In this document: positions 16,402-25,058 of the stretch, in pieces
How positions within the stretch are numbered: position 1 is the first letter of the stretch
Layout of the letters: every line of letters begins with the position of its first letter
Assembly: GCF_005233875.1 (NCBI RefSeq)
Contig: NZ_SZPZ01000004.1
Location: forward strand, 744,001 to 808,000
Source of the DNA: Kribbella jiaozuonensis
GTDB lineage: Bacteria; Actinomycetota; Actinomycetes; Propionibacteriales; Kribbellaceae
Length of the DNA stretch: 64,000 bases
Direction of reading: 5' to 3'
Position numbers and translations under genes: made by a program
The notes under the pieces: generated by a model
The model's database searches: none
The model's input: the letters and a program-made list of their open reading frames with translations, nothing else
What the model was told of the DNA's origin: nothing

Positions 16402-17676
16402 ATGAGCACCTACACGCAGATCTTCGCCAACCGCGAGTTCCGCAACCTGTGGATCGGCAGCGCGCTGGGCAACGCGTCCTCGACGATGACCAGCCTGACG
16501 CTGGCGATCGTGGTCGACGCCACGACCGGGTCCGCGCTGCTCGCGGCGATGATCATGTTCGGGCCGTCGCTCGCCCAGGTGCTCGGCGTGTCCACACTGA
16601 TGTCGGCCGCGGACACTGCCCGGCCGCGGCAGATCCTCACGTTGCTCGCGGCCGGTTCGGCCGTTGCGGTCGGCATCCAAGCCGCCCTCGACCTCTCCCC
16701 CGGCCTGCGACTGGTCCTGTCGCTCACGCTCGCGTACGGCCTGTCGATCGGCGCCGGCGTGCGCTACGGCCTGCTCGGCGAGGTGGTGCACGACGACCAG
16801 TTCATCCTCGGCCGCTCCGCGATGAACCTGTCGGTCGGCGCGATGCAGATCGCCGGCTTCGGCATCGCCGGCATCCTGCTGCAGGCAGTCAGTCCGTCGA
16901 CCGTCCTCTGGATCGCGACCGGCTTCGCCACCCTCGCCGTACCGGTCGTCCGGTTCGGGCTGCAGGACCGTCCGCCACGCCGGGTCGCGCGGACCGGTCT
17001 CGCCGAGACCTGGCGCGGCAACCGCGTGCTGCTCTCCCAGAAACGCACCCGTCCGCTCCTGCTCGCCCTGACCCTTCCCAACGGCCTGATCGTCGGCTGC
17101 GAGGCCCTCTTCGTCCCGTACGCCGGACCTCGCGCCGGCTGGCTGCTGGCCGCGGGAGCCGCCGGGATGATGAGCGGCGATCTCATCGTCGGCCGCTTCC
17201 TCAGCCGGAACGGCCGCCGGGTCGCGGGACGGTGGCTCCGGTTCGTGCTCGCCGTACCGTTCCTGGGCTTTGCGTTCCACCTGCCGATCGCCGTGCTCTG
17301 CGTACTCGTCGCCGTCGGCAGCTTCGGCTACTCGGCTTCCCTTGCCCAGCAGGAGGTTCTCGTCGATCTGACTCCGGCGCAGCTGCGCGGACAGGTGCTC
17401 GGGCTGGAGTCCGCGCTGCGCATGACGACCTTCGGCGTGGCGGCGATCCTCGCGGGCGCACTGGCTGATCTGACCTCGGCCGCCCCGACGATGACAGCGT
17501 TCGCGGCGGCGTCCCTGCTGGTCTCTGCGATCCTCACCCGCCCGCTCGCCCGGGTGATGCGGCCCGCCGGGTGGATAGGCTCGCCGCATGGAAGTGGTCC
17601 GGCTGCGGCAAGTCTCGAAACGGTACGGGCGACGGGAGATCCTGGCGGACGTCGACCTGCAGGTGAACGCGGGTGA
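16402..17676 (+). CDS. MFS transporter
   Basis: A 424-aa major facilitator carrier with roughly 12 hydrophobic helices; it begins IFANREFRNLWIGSALGNAS, typical of actinobacterial drug/unknown MFS members. ATG 16402 is chosen, with ATG 16390 in frame as an alternative. The last 30 residues (after ARVMRPAGW) are rich in Gly, Pro, Arg and overlap the next gene by 89 bases in another frame, which suggests an ancestral stop was lost. It is divergent from the ArsR-type regulator, a common arrangement for an inducible exporter. Substrate unknown. Confidence 0.88.
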   Translation: MSTYTQIFANREFRNLWIGSALGNASSTMTSLTLAIVVDATTGSALLAAMIMFGPSLAQVLGVSTLMSAADTARPRQILTLLAAGSAVAVGIQAALDLSPGLRLVLSLTLAYGLSIGAGVRYGLLGEVVHDDQFILGRSAMNLSVGAMQIAGFGIAGILLQAVSPSTVLWIATGFATLAVPVVRFGLQDRPPRRVARTGLAETWRGNRVLLSQKRTRPLLLALTLPNGLIVGCEALFVPYAGPRAGWLLAAGAAGMMSGDLIVGRFLSRNGRRVAGRWLRFVLAVPFLGFAFHLPIAVLCVLVAVGSFGYSASLAQQEVLVDLTPAQLRGQVLGLESALRMTTFGVAAILAGALADLTSAAPTMTAFAAASLLVSAILTRPLARVMRPAGWIGSPHGSGPAAASLETVRATGDPGGRRPAGERG

Positions 17677-18403
17677 GCTGGTGGCACTGGTCGGCGCCAA
17701 CGGCTCCGGCAAGTCCACTGTCCTCAAACTGATGGTCGGCCTGTCCCGGCCGTCCGCGGGATCGGTGCAGCGCAATGCCGGTGTCGTCAGCTACGTCCCG
17801 GATGTCTTCGCGTCCCACGATCGCCTCTCCGCGTCGGCGTACCTGAGGCATATGGGACGGATCCGTGGACTCAGCACGCGTACGGCGCAAGCCCGCGCTC
17901 ACGAACTGCTCGACCGGCTCGCGCTCTCGGGCGGCGCGGACACCCCGATGCGGAAGCTGTCCAAGGGCAACGCACAGAAGGTCGCGCTGGCCCAGGCACT
18001 CCTCAGACAACCTGAGCTCCTCGTCCTCGACGAACCGTGGGCCGGTCTCGACGCAACCGCTCACACCACCCTGCGCGAGCTCCTCACCGAGACCGCCGCA
18101 CAAGGCGCCGCGGTCGCCTTCACGGAGCACTCCGCCCAGGTCGTCCGGTCGACGGCGACGCGGGTCTGCGAGATCGAGCACGGCCGGCTGACCGCGCTGA
18201 CCCATCAGGCGAGTCTGACCGAAATCTCGATGGTTCCCGGCGCCGAGATCGATTGGTCGCGGTACCCGGACGTGGTCGAAGTACGACCGCACGAGGCAGG
18301 TGTCACGCTGATGGTGCCGACCGGCCGACATGACGCGACGCTGCTGACCGCCCTGCAACACGGCTGGTCGGTCACGACGGTCCGCCAGGTGAGGTCCGAG
18401 TGA
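17588..18403 (+). CDS. ABC transporter ATP-binding protein
   Basis: A 271-aa ATPase. Walker A is GANGSGKST (residues 37-45), the signature is LSKGNAQKVALAQALL, Walker B is LLVLDEPWAGLD and the switch His lies in VAFTEHSAQ. The signature motif KLSKGNAQ is typical of exporter-type subunits. Its start lies 89 bases inside the MFS coding region, and its stop overlaps the permease start (GTGA). The ATPase and permease form a minimal ABC-2-like exporter. Confidence 0.9.
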   Translation: MEVVRLRQVSKRYGRREILADVDLQVNAGELVALVGANGSGKSTVLKLMVGLSRPSAGSVQRNAGVVSYVPDVFASHDRLSASAYLRHMGRIRGLSTRTAQARAHELLDRLALSGGADTPMRKLSKGNAQKVALAQALLRQPELLVLDEPWAGLDATAHTTLRELLTETAAQGAAVAFTEHSAQVVRSTATRVCEIEHGRLTALTHQASLTEISMVPGAEIDWSRYPDVVEVRPHEAGVTLMVPTGRHDATLLTALQHGWSVTTVRQVRSE

Positions 18404-19056
18404 CTGCCCTCTATCGGTACCTGCTCACGAGCGTCCTGCTCTCCCAGCGTTACCTCCCGCCGACGCTGATCTTCCTCGCCGCGATGGCCGTCGGTACGAC
18501 GTCGGACAACGGCCCGCTGCAGTCGTCGTACGCGTTCTGCGTGCTCGCGATGCTCGTCTGTACGACGTGGTTGACCGTCAGCATCGTCAACCACGAGGAC
18601 CCGACGCAGCGGCAGATCACGGTCGTGACGGTGGGGAGCTCGTTACGAGTTCTGGCGACGACGGTCGCTGTCGTGGTCACGTGGTGCGTCCCGCTGCTGA
18701 TCATCGGATTGATCTACCCGATCGTCACCGGGAAACATGTGGTCACCGCGGGAGATCTCGCGGTCGGTGCAGCCGCTCAGCTCGGGGCGGCGCTGGTCGG
18801 CGCGACGATCGGGCTGTTGTGCTCGCGGCTGGTGATCCGGCGGATCGGGATCGCGATGCTGACGGCGGCGGCCGCGATCATCGCCGTCCTGCTGCTGCGC
18901 TGGATCTCCCCGATCCGCTCGATCATGACCGTGCTGTCGGACGACAAGTCGGCCGGTGCCAACGCAGTACCGCTCACTCTGCTCGCGGCGTTGTCCGTGG
19001 TGCTGCTGGTCGCTGCGGTGTTCGTGACGAAGGCCCTCGCGGACCGGAAGGAATGA
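18400..19056 (+). CDS. ABC transporter permease-like membrane protein
   Basis: A 218-aa membrane protein with about six hydrophobic helices, for example TLIFLAAMAVG, FCVLAMLVCTTWLTVSIV, VAVVVTWCVPLLIIGLIYPIV and LLAALSVVLLVAAVFV. It starts in the stop of the ATPase gene and is its probable membrane partner. The sequence outside the helices is not conserved enough to name a substrate. Its stop abuts the stop of the convergent LacI gene with no base between. Confidence 0.75.
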   Translation: MTALYRYLLTSVLLSQRYLPPTLIFLAAMAVGTTSDNGPLQSSYAFCVLAMLVCTTWLTVSIVNHEDPTQRQITVVTVGSSLRVLATTVAVVVTWCVPLLIIGLIYPIVTGKHVVTAGDLAVGAAAQLGAALVGATIGLLCSRLVIRRIGIAMLTAAAAIIAVLLLRWISPIRSIMTVLSDDKSAGANAVPLTLLAALSVVLLVAAVFVTKALADRKE

Positions 19057-20103
19057 TCAGGAGGCCGCGACGGACGACAGCTCGAGCGGTGCGGCCGAGC
19101 CGCGGACGATCAGGGTCGTTGCCAGCTCGACGTGGTGTGAGGCGACCTGCTCTCCCGCCGCCAATTGCAACGCCGTACGGAGTGCGACCGCGCCCATCTC
19201 GCGCAGCGGCTGCCGCACTGTGGTGAGCGGCGGCGAGGCGAGCCGGGCCACCTCGGTGTCGTCGAAGCCGACCAGGCTGAGGTCCTCGGGCACCCGCAGG
19301 CCGCGCGCCCGCGCTGCCTCCAGGATCCCGAGCGCGACCTCGTCACTGCCGGCGAAGATCGCGGTCGGCCGGTCCCGCAGGTCCAGCAACGAGGACCCGC
19401 CGGCGACGCCGTCGTCGTACAGGAAGTCGCTCAGCCAGATGTACTCCGACGGCACCGTCGCGCCGACGGCGTCCATCGCGCTGCGGAAGCCGCTCATCCT
19501 GGCCTGGTTGCAGCCCGAGGTCGGCTGGCCGCCGACGTACCCGATCCGGCGGTGGCCGAGGGACAGCAGGTGCTGGGCAGCGGCCATCCCGCCGGCGAAG
19601 TTCGTCGAACCCACACTCGTGACGTCCGGCTGCGGGATGTTCGCCGGGTCGATCACCACGAGCGGCAGTCGGGCTCGCGCCAGCGCGGCCAGGTCGGCAT
19701 CGGCCAGCTGGCTGGTGAGCCCGATCGCGGCCCGGCGGCCGTTGCCGATCAGGGTGCGGATCCAGCGCGCGGCACGCCCGCTGCTCGACGCCTGCGGGTG
19801 CGGCGGGTGGGCGTTCAATATCACATCGACGCCCTCGGCCTGACCTGCCTCGACGACTCCTTGGATGACCTGGACCGAGTACGCGTTCAGCACACCCTGG
19901 TAGAACAGCTCGACCGTGTCCCGGTGGACGGGGTCCGGGCGGCGGCCGACGTACCCGTGCTTCTCCAGGATCTCCTGGACCCGCGCGCGGGTGACCGCCG
20001 AGACGTCGCTGCGCCCGTTGAGCACCTTGGAGACCGTGGCGACCGAGACACCGGCGGACCCGGCCACCGTCGCCAAGGTGACGCGACCCTTCAACCGAGT
20101 CAT
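19057..20103 (-). CDS. LacI family transcriptional regulator of the adjacent sugar locus
   Basis: A 348-aa LacI/GalR regulator. The helix-turn-helix and hinge are VTLATVAGSAGVSVATVSKVLNG (residues 8-30), and the remainder is a periplasmic-binding-type sugar sensor (FAGSDEVALGILEAARARGL, LVGFDDTEVARLASPPLTTVRQP). It follows the GH3 gene by 4 bases, so it is co-transcribed with it and autoregulated if it binds the shared promoter. Likely operators are the CGAAA/TTTCG palindromes at 22510-22524 and 22647-22665. Confidence 0.93.
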   Translation of the reverse strand: MTRLKGRVTLATVAGSAGVSVATVSKVLNGRSDVSAVTRARVQEILEKHGYVGRRPDPVHRDTVELFYQGVLNAYSVQVIQGVVEAGQAEGVDVILNAHPPHPQASSSGRAARWIRTLIGNGRRAAIGLTSQLADADLAALARARLPLVVIDPANIPQPDVTSVGSTNFAGGMAAAQHLLSLGHRRIGYVGGQPTSGCNQARMSGFRSAMDAVGATVPSEYIWLSDFLYDDGVAGGSSLLDLRDRPTAIFAGSDEVALGILEAARARGLRVPEDLSLVGFDDTEVARLASPPLTTVRQPLREMGAVALRTALQLAAGEQVASHHVELATTLIVRGSAAPLELSSVAAS

Positions 20104-20107
20104 CTCG

Positions 20108-22468
20108 TCACCCTCCTCCTGGATCCTCTGCGATCGTCACCGGCGTCGTCAGGACCCGGTCGTGTCCGACCACCCTCACATCCCCGGTGATCCGCACCGA
20201 ATCGCGACACGGCAGGTCTTGTGACGACGTGCCCATCATCACTTCGAACTCACCGGGCTCGACGATCCGTCTCAGATCCGGGCCGGTGTACGCCGTGCGA
20301 TCGGCGTGCACGTGGAACGTGACATCGACCGCCTGTCCCGGCTCCAGCGACACCCGCGCGAACCCGGTCAGCAGCTTCAACGGCCGGGCGACCCGGGCGA
20401 CGACGTCCCGCAGATACAGTTGCACGACCTCGTCGCCGGGCCGGTCGCCCGTGTTCTGCACCCGCACCGTCGCGGTGAACTCGCCGTTGCTGCCGATCTC
20501 CGGCGCGCTCAACCGGAGATCGGCGATCGTGAAGGTCGTGTACGACGCCCCGTAGCCGAACGGGTACAACGGGCGGACCTCGAGCCCGCTGATCCCGGCG
20601 CTCTCGACACTGCCGAGCGCCGGCTGCAGGTACGTGCCGGGCTGCCCACCGACATGCCGCGGGATCTGCACCGGCAACTTGCCACTCGGCACGATCCGCC
20701 CACTCAGCACACCGGCGATCGCGGCCGCACCTTGCTGGCCCGGGATGAACGCCTGCACGAGCCCGGCGATCCGGTCCGCGAACTCACCCAGCGCGTACGG
20801 CCGCCCGGACACCACCACCAGCACAACCGGCTTCCCGGTGCCGAGCAGCGCATCCAGCAGTTGCCCCTGCACGCCCGGAAGCCGAAGATCCTCGGCGTCA
20901 CAGCCCTCACCGGACGTCCCGTGCCCGAACAACCCGGACAGGTCGCCGACGAACGCCACCACCGCATCACAGTCCTGGGCCGTCGCAACCGCCTCGTCGA
21001 ACCCGGAGCGATCGTCACCCATGACGTCACACCCCTTGGCGTACGACACCTCGACGCCGGCCAACTCGTTGCGCAAGGCATCGAGCGGCGTGGCGATGTC
21101 GATCCCCAGCCCTCGCTCGGGGTATCGCGGAAGCACGTGGTTCGGGAACGCGTAGCAGCCCATCAAGGTGCGCGGGTCATGCGCAGTCGGACCGACGACG
21201 GCGATCTTGCCCAGGTTGTTCAGCGGCAGAGCCGTGCCCGCATCCAGCAGCACAACGGACTTCTCCGCCAGCTCGGTGGCGATCGATCGGTTGTCCGCCG
21301 AGTCGAGCTCTACATCCGTCCGCACCGACCCCTCGGGCGTCCAGTCCTCGTCGAGCAGACCGAGCTCGATCTTCTGCAGCAGCAACCTCCGCGCCGCGCG
21401 ATCGACGAGCTCCTCGGACACCTCGCCCGACTTGACGTTGTCCACCAGCCCGGCGAACCCGATCGTGTCGGGCAGTTCCACATCGGTCCCGGCCGTCAAC
21501 GCCAGCGCGCCCGCGTCCGCGTTGTCCGCCGCGACCCGATGCATCGACGCCAGGAACGGCACCGCCCAGTAGTCGGAGACGACCGTCCCGTCGAAGCCCC
21601 ACTCGTCCCGCAGTACGTCGGTGAACAACCACGGATCCGCACTCGCGGGCAGTCCGTCCAGATCGGCGTACGCGCTCATCACCGATCCGGCAGCGGCCGT
21701 CGCGATCGCGGTCTCGAACGTCGGCAGGATGATGTCGAGCAGCTCGCGCTTACCCATCGACACCGGGCCGTGGTTCCGGCCGGCGCGCGACGCGGAGTAC
21801 CCGGCGAAGTGCTTCAGCGTCGCGATGACGCCGGCGCTCTGCAGACCGCGCACGTACGCCGAGCCCAGGATCCCCACCAGGTAAGGATCTTCGCCGATCG
21901 TCTCCTCGACGCGACCCCACCGATAGTCACGTACGACGTCCAGCACCGGCGACAAGCCTTGATGCACCCCGACCGCGGCCATGTCCCGCCCGATCGCGGC
22001 TGCCATCCGCTCGACCAGCGACGGGTCGAAGGTCGCACCCCAGGCGATCGACGCCGGGTAGACGGTCGCGCCGTACGTCGTGAAGCCGGTCAGGCACTCC
22101 TCGTGGACCAGCGCGGGGATGCCGAGCCGGGAGTTCTTCAGCACGACCTCGTGTTGCCGGATCACCTCGGCGATGCCCTGCTCGACCGACAGCGGGTAGC
22201 TGCCCCAGACCCGGGTGAGATGACCGAGACCGTCGCGGCTCGCGTCCTCCAGCGACGACGATCCGCCGGCGGAGAAAACGTCCTCCATCGGCGCCACGTT
22301 CATCGCCTCGTCCGGCGGCACCTCGGTGTCGGCCATGTCGTTACCGGCCCAGCGACTGCCCAGCTGCGCGACCTTCTCCTCCAACGTCATCGCCCGCAAC
22401 AGCAGGCCGACCCGCTCGGCGGCAGGCAGCGCAGGGTCGCGCCAGGGCCGGTCAGTCGAGATGGACAA
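20108..22468 (-). CDS. Glycoside hydrolase family 3 beta-xylosidase/glucosidase
   Basis: A 786-aa GH3 enzyme. Motifs are GLSPVLDVVRDYRWGRVEETIGEDP (the conserved Asp-Arg-RxxE stretch, from residue 171), TLKHFAGYSASRAGRNHGP and the nucleophile D299 in GTVVSDYWAV. A second alpha/beta domain and a fibronectin-III-like tail (QNTGDRPGDEVVQLYLRD) follow. There is no signal peptide, so it cleaves imported oligosaccharides. The start is TTG 22468, backed by GGGAG six bases upstream. It is divergent from an ABC importer and upstream of its LacI regulator. The RWGRVEE and ECLTGF motifs favour the xylosidase/beta-glucosidase branch, but the sugar is inferred. Confidence 0.92.
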   Translation of the reverse strand: MSISTDRPWRDPALPAAERVGLLLRAMTLEEKVAQLGSRWAGNDMADTEVPPDEAMNVAPMEDVFSAGGSSSLEDASRDGLGHLTRVWGSYPLSVEQGIAEVIRQHEVVLKNSRLGIPALVHEECLTGFTTYGATVYPASIAWGATFDPSLVERMAAAIGRDMAAVGVHQGLSPVLDVVRDYRWGRVEETIGEDPYLVGILGSAYVRGLQSAGVIATLKHFAGYSASRAGRNHGPVSMGKRELLDIILPTFETAIATAAAGSVMSAYADLDGLPASADPWLFTDVLRDEWGFDGTVVSDYWAVPFLASMHRVAADNADAGALALTAGTDVELPDTIGFAGLVDNVKSGEVSEELVDRAARRLLLQKIELGLLDEDWTPEGSVRTDVELDSADNRSIATELAEKSVVLLDAGTALPLNNLGKIAVVGPTAHDPRTLMGCYAFPNHVLPRYPERGLGIDIATPLDALRNELAGVEVSYAKGCDVMGDDRSGFDEAVATAQDCDAVVAFVGDLSGLFGHGTSGEGCDAEDLRLPGVQGQLLDALLGTGKPVVLVVVSGRPYALGEFADRIAGLVQAFIPGQQGAAAIAGVLSGRIVPSGKLPVQIPRHVGGQPGTYLQPALGSVESAGISGLEVRPLYPFGYGASYTTFTIADLRLSAPEIGSNGEFTATVRVQNTGDRPGDEVVQLYLRDVVARVARPLKLLTGFARVSLEPGQAVDVTFHVHADRTAYTGPDLRRIVEPGEFEVMMGTSSQDLPCRDSVRITGDVRVVGHDRVLTTPVTIAEDPGGG

Positions 22469-22509
22469 GAAAATCTCCCTTGATGATCATTCATTTCGGT
22501 GAGCAATTA

Positions 22510-22524
22510 TCGAAAAAGTTTCGA
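22510..22524. promoter_or_regulatory. Palindromic operator on the GH3 side
   Basis: TCGAAA-AAG-TTTCGA, a perfect palindrome. It overlaps GATAAT (22506-22511, minus strand), a possible -10 box for the GH3-LacI transcript. It shares the CGAA/TTCG half-sites of the operator on the ABC side. CGAA-N-TTCG half-sites are known for BxlR-type LacI repressors of Streptomyces xylo-oligosaccharide loci. Confidence 0.6.
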
Positions 22525-22567
22525 AGCTCTCCCGCCGACCCCGGCGATCCGCCCCGGGTCTGTGAAT

Positions 22568-22607
22568 CGCCTGTGACAGCAGGCGTTTACGTGACCTCAC
22601 TGTGACC
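22568..22607. promoter_or_regulatory. Hairpin and 11-bp-spaced GTGACC direct repeat
   Basis: CGCCTG/CAGGCG (22568-22573 / 22580-22585) forms a 6-bp hairpin. Just after it, GTGACC occurs at 22591 and again at 22602, one helical turn apart and about 25 bases upstream of the -35 box of the ABC promoter. This spacing suits a response-regulator or GlnR/PhoP-type activator, but no exact consensus is met. Confidence 0.3.
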
Positions 22608-22630
22608 CCAAACTGCCCTTAGTTCAAGTC

Positions 22631-22667
22631 TTGACAGCACTATCTCCGAAATCTATGTTTCGAAAAC
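22631..22667 (+). promoter_or_regulatory. Promoter and overlapping operator of the sugar ABC genes
   Basis: TTGACA (22631-22636), a 17-base spacer, then TATGTT (22654-22659). CGAAA (22647-22651) and TTTCG (22658-22662) flank the -10 box, and TTTCGAAA (22658-22665) is itself palindromic. A repressor bound here would cover the -10 region. Confidence 0.65.
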
Positions 22668-22728
22668 AAGTCATATCGACAGGTGCCTTCCGCAACCTGT
22701 GGGGGCAGCACGGAGTACGGAGATCACA

Positions 22729-24084
22729 GTGGATCCGATGACGACATCCCGTCGTACCTTCTTAGGCATGGTCGGCGGCGGCGCACTGGCGGCCGGCCTC
22801 GCGGCCTGCGGCAGCTCCGGCCCGAGTAGCACGCCCGGTTCCACCACCGGAGCAGCGGCCGGCAGCGGCACGACGTACTGGTTCCTCACCGGACAGCCGC
22901 AGCAGGCGATCCGGGAGGCGCAGGTCAAGGCGTTCAACGACGCGAACCCGAACACCAAGATCAAGACCACCGAGTTCCAGAACGACGCGTTCAAGGCCAA
23001 GATCAAGACCGCGATCGGCGCCGGCCAGGGCCCGACGCTGATCTGGGGCTGGGGCGGCGGCGGCCTGAAGGCCTACGTCGAGGCCGGCCAGGTCGAGGAC
23101 CTGACCGACTGGTTCAACGGGCAGACCGACCTGAAGAACTCGATCTTCCCGTCCGCCTTCACGGCGGCGACCGTCAACGGCAAGCTCTACGCCGTGCCTG
23201 GCGAGACGGTCACGCCGATCGTGCTGTTCTACGACAAGCGCTCGTTCGAGAAGATCGGCGCCCAGCCCCCGCAGTCGTGGGGCGACATCATGGACCTGGT
23301 GCCGAAGTTCAACGAGAAGGGCATCGCGCCGTTCTCGCTCGGCGGCCAGTCCCGCTGGACCAACATGATGTGGCTGGAGTTCCTGTTCGACCGGATCGGC
23401 GGCAGCGAGGTCTTCCAGAACATCTACGACGGCAAGAAGGACGGCTGGTCCGACCCGTCGGCACTGAAGGCGCTCGACGAGATGCAGAAGCTGATCAAGG
23501 CGAACGGCTTCATCAAGGGCTTCTCCTCGATCACCGCCGACTCGAACGCCGACCAGGCGCTGCTCTACACCGGCAAGGCCGCGATGATGCTGCACGGCGC
23601 CTGGACCTACGGCAACATGAAGTCGTCCGGCAAGGACTTCGTCACCGGCGGGCACCTCGGCTACATGAACTTCCCGCCGGTCGACGGCGGCAAGGGCGAC
23701 CCGAGCGACACCGTCGGCAACCCGGGTCAGTACATGTCGATCTCGTCCAAGGCGAGCTCGGGCGACAAGGACACCGCGAAGAAGTTCATCGCCAACAACA
23801 CCCTCGACGACGCGACCGTCGACGCCTGGGTGAAGTCCGGCAACATCCCGGTGGTGAAGAGCGCGAAGGACAAGCTCTCGTCGATCACCGACAAGAACGA
23901 CTCCGAGTGGCTGAACTTCGTCTACGACACCGCGGCGAACGCGAAGAACTTCGCCCAGTCGTGGGACCAGGCCCTCAGCCCGACGCAGGCCGAGACCCTG
24001 CTCGACAACATCGCCAAGCTCTTCCAGCTGTCCATCTCGCCGCAGCAGTTCGCCGACAACATGAACGCGGTGATCGGCCAGTGA
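22729..24084 (+). CDS. ABC transporter sugar-binding lipoprotein (family 1)
   Basis: A 451-aa extracellular solute-binding protein. The N-terminus SRRTFLGMVGGGALAAGLAAC has a twin arginine and a lipobox, with Cys as the likely lipidation site, so it is a Tat-exported lipoprotein. The body shows family-1 features (AFNDANPNTKIKTTEF, WGWGGGGLKAYVEAG, YTGKAAMMLHGAW). GTG 22729 is chosen because GGAG precedes it by 6 bases; ATG 22738 is possible. It heads the binding protein-permease-permease operon. No ATPase gene is present, so it probably uses a shared MsiK-type ATPase, as is usual for actinobacterial sugar importers. Confidence 0.93.
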   Translation: MDPMTTSRRTFLGMVGGGALAAGLAACGSSGPSSTPGSTTGAAAGSGTTYWFLTGQPQQAIREAQVKAFNDANPNTKIKTTEFQNDAFKAKIKTAIGAGQGPTLIWGWGGGGLKAYVEAGQVEDLTDWFNGQTDLKNSIFPSAFTAATVNGKLYAVPGETVTPIVLFYDKRSFEKIGAQPPQSWGDIMDLVPKFNEKGIAPFSLGGQSRWTNMMWLEFLFDRIGGSEVFQNIYDGKKDGWSDPSALKALDEMQKLIKANGFIKGFSSITADSNADQALLYTGKAAMMLHGAWTYGNMKSSGKDFVTGGHLGYMNFPPVDGGKGDPSDTVGNPGQYMSISSKASSGDKDTAKKFIANNTLDDATVDAWVKSGNIPVVKSAKDKLSSITDKNDSEWLNFVYDTAANAKNFAQSWDQALSPTQAETLLDNIAKLFQLSISPQQFADNMNAVIGQ

Positions 24085-24115
24085 ACCTGTTGAACATCGA
24101 AGGCCAGGAGACTCC

Positions 24116-25057
24116 ATGACCGTGACCGCTCCGCCCGTCGTCCCGGCGACCGGCCGCAATGTCTCGTCCGGCGCCGGGGGGGCCGGCGTCGGGCGGAGCG
24201 GTCCGGTCGCCTGGATGGTGCTGCCCGCGCTGGTGCTGTTCGTCGTGTTCGGGGTCGTGCCGCTGGTCGGCGTGGTCGTGCTCAGCTTCACCCAGTGGGA
24301 CGGCCTCGGCGCGATCCACGCGAACGGGTTCGCGAACTGGCGCTCGGTGCTGTCCGATCCGCAGACGTGGCACAGCGTCCTGGTGACCTTCGAGATCATG
24401 ATCCTGTCCTGGGCCGTGCAGACCCCGATGAGCCTGCTGCTCGGCACGTTCCTGGCCGGCCGGCAGCGGTACCGCGCGTTCCTGGCCGTGCTGTACTTCA
24501 TCCCGCTGCTGCTCAGCTCGGCCGCGATCGCGATCACGTACAAGGCCCTGCTCGATCCGAACTTCGGCCTCGGCGCGGGCCTGCACATCGGCTTCCTTAC
24601 CCAGGACTGGCTCGGCAAGAGCAACCTCGCCATCGGCGTAGTGATCTTCATCGTGTCCTGGCAGTTCATCCCGTTCCACTCGCTGATCTACCAAGGCGGC
24701 GTCCGGCAGATCCCGACCACGATGTACGAGGCCGCCTCGATCGACGGCGCCGGCCGGATCCGGCAGTTCTTCAGCATCACCGTGCCGCAACTCAAGTACA
24801 CGATCATCACGTCGTCGACGTTGATGGTGGTCGGTTCGCTGACCTTCTTCGACCTGATCTTCGTGCTGACCGCGGGCGGCCCCGGTGACGCCACCCGGGT
24901 CCTCGCGCTCGACATGTACAAGCGCGGCTTCATGTCCAACCAGATGGGCCCCGCCAGCGTGATCGCGTCCATGATCGTGCTGCTCGGCCTGGTGCTCGCA
25001 CTGCTGCTGCGGCGGCTCGGCGGCAGTACGACGGCCAGCCAGCAGGAAGGTGCCTGA
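24116..25057 (+). CDS. Sugar ABC transporter permease (MalF type)
   Basis: A 313-aa permease with six transmembrane helices after a 30-residue cytoplasmic N-terminus. The EAA loop is EAASIDGAGRIRQFFSITVP (from residue 205), which docks the ATPase. It begins 31 bases after the binding-protein stop; the second permease begins 1 base after its own stop. It belongs to the carbohydrate uptake transporter-1 class. Confidence 0.93.
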   Translation: MTVTAPPVVPATGRNVSSGAGGAGVGRSGPVAWMVLPALVLFVVFGVVPLVGVVVLSFTQWDGLGAIHANGFANWRSVLSDPQTWHSVLVTFEIMILSWAVQTPMSLLLGTFLAGRQRYRAFLAVLYFIPLLLSSAAIAITYKALLDPNFGLGAGLHIGFLTQDWLGKSNLAIGVVIFIVSWQFIPFHSLIYQGGVRQIPTTMYEAASIDGAGRIRQFFSITVPQLKYTIITSSTLMVVGSLTFFDLIFVLTAGGPGDATRVLALDMYKRGFMSNQMGPASVIASMIVLLGLVLALLLRRLGGSTTASQQEGA

Positions 25058-25058
25058 G

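Noticed and set aside
20306..22483. Long plus-strand open frame antisense to the GH3 gene
   Set aside because: Composition (Arg, Gly, His rich) is that of a shadow frame in GC-rich DNA, and the minus-strand GH3 protein has all its catalytic motifs.
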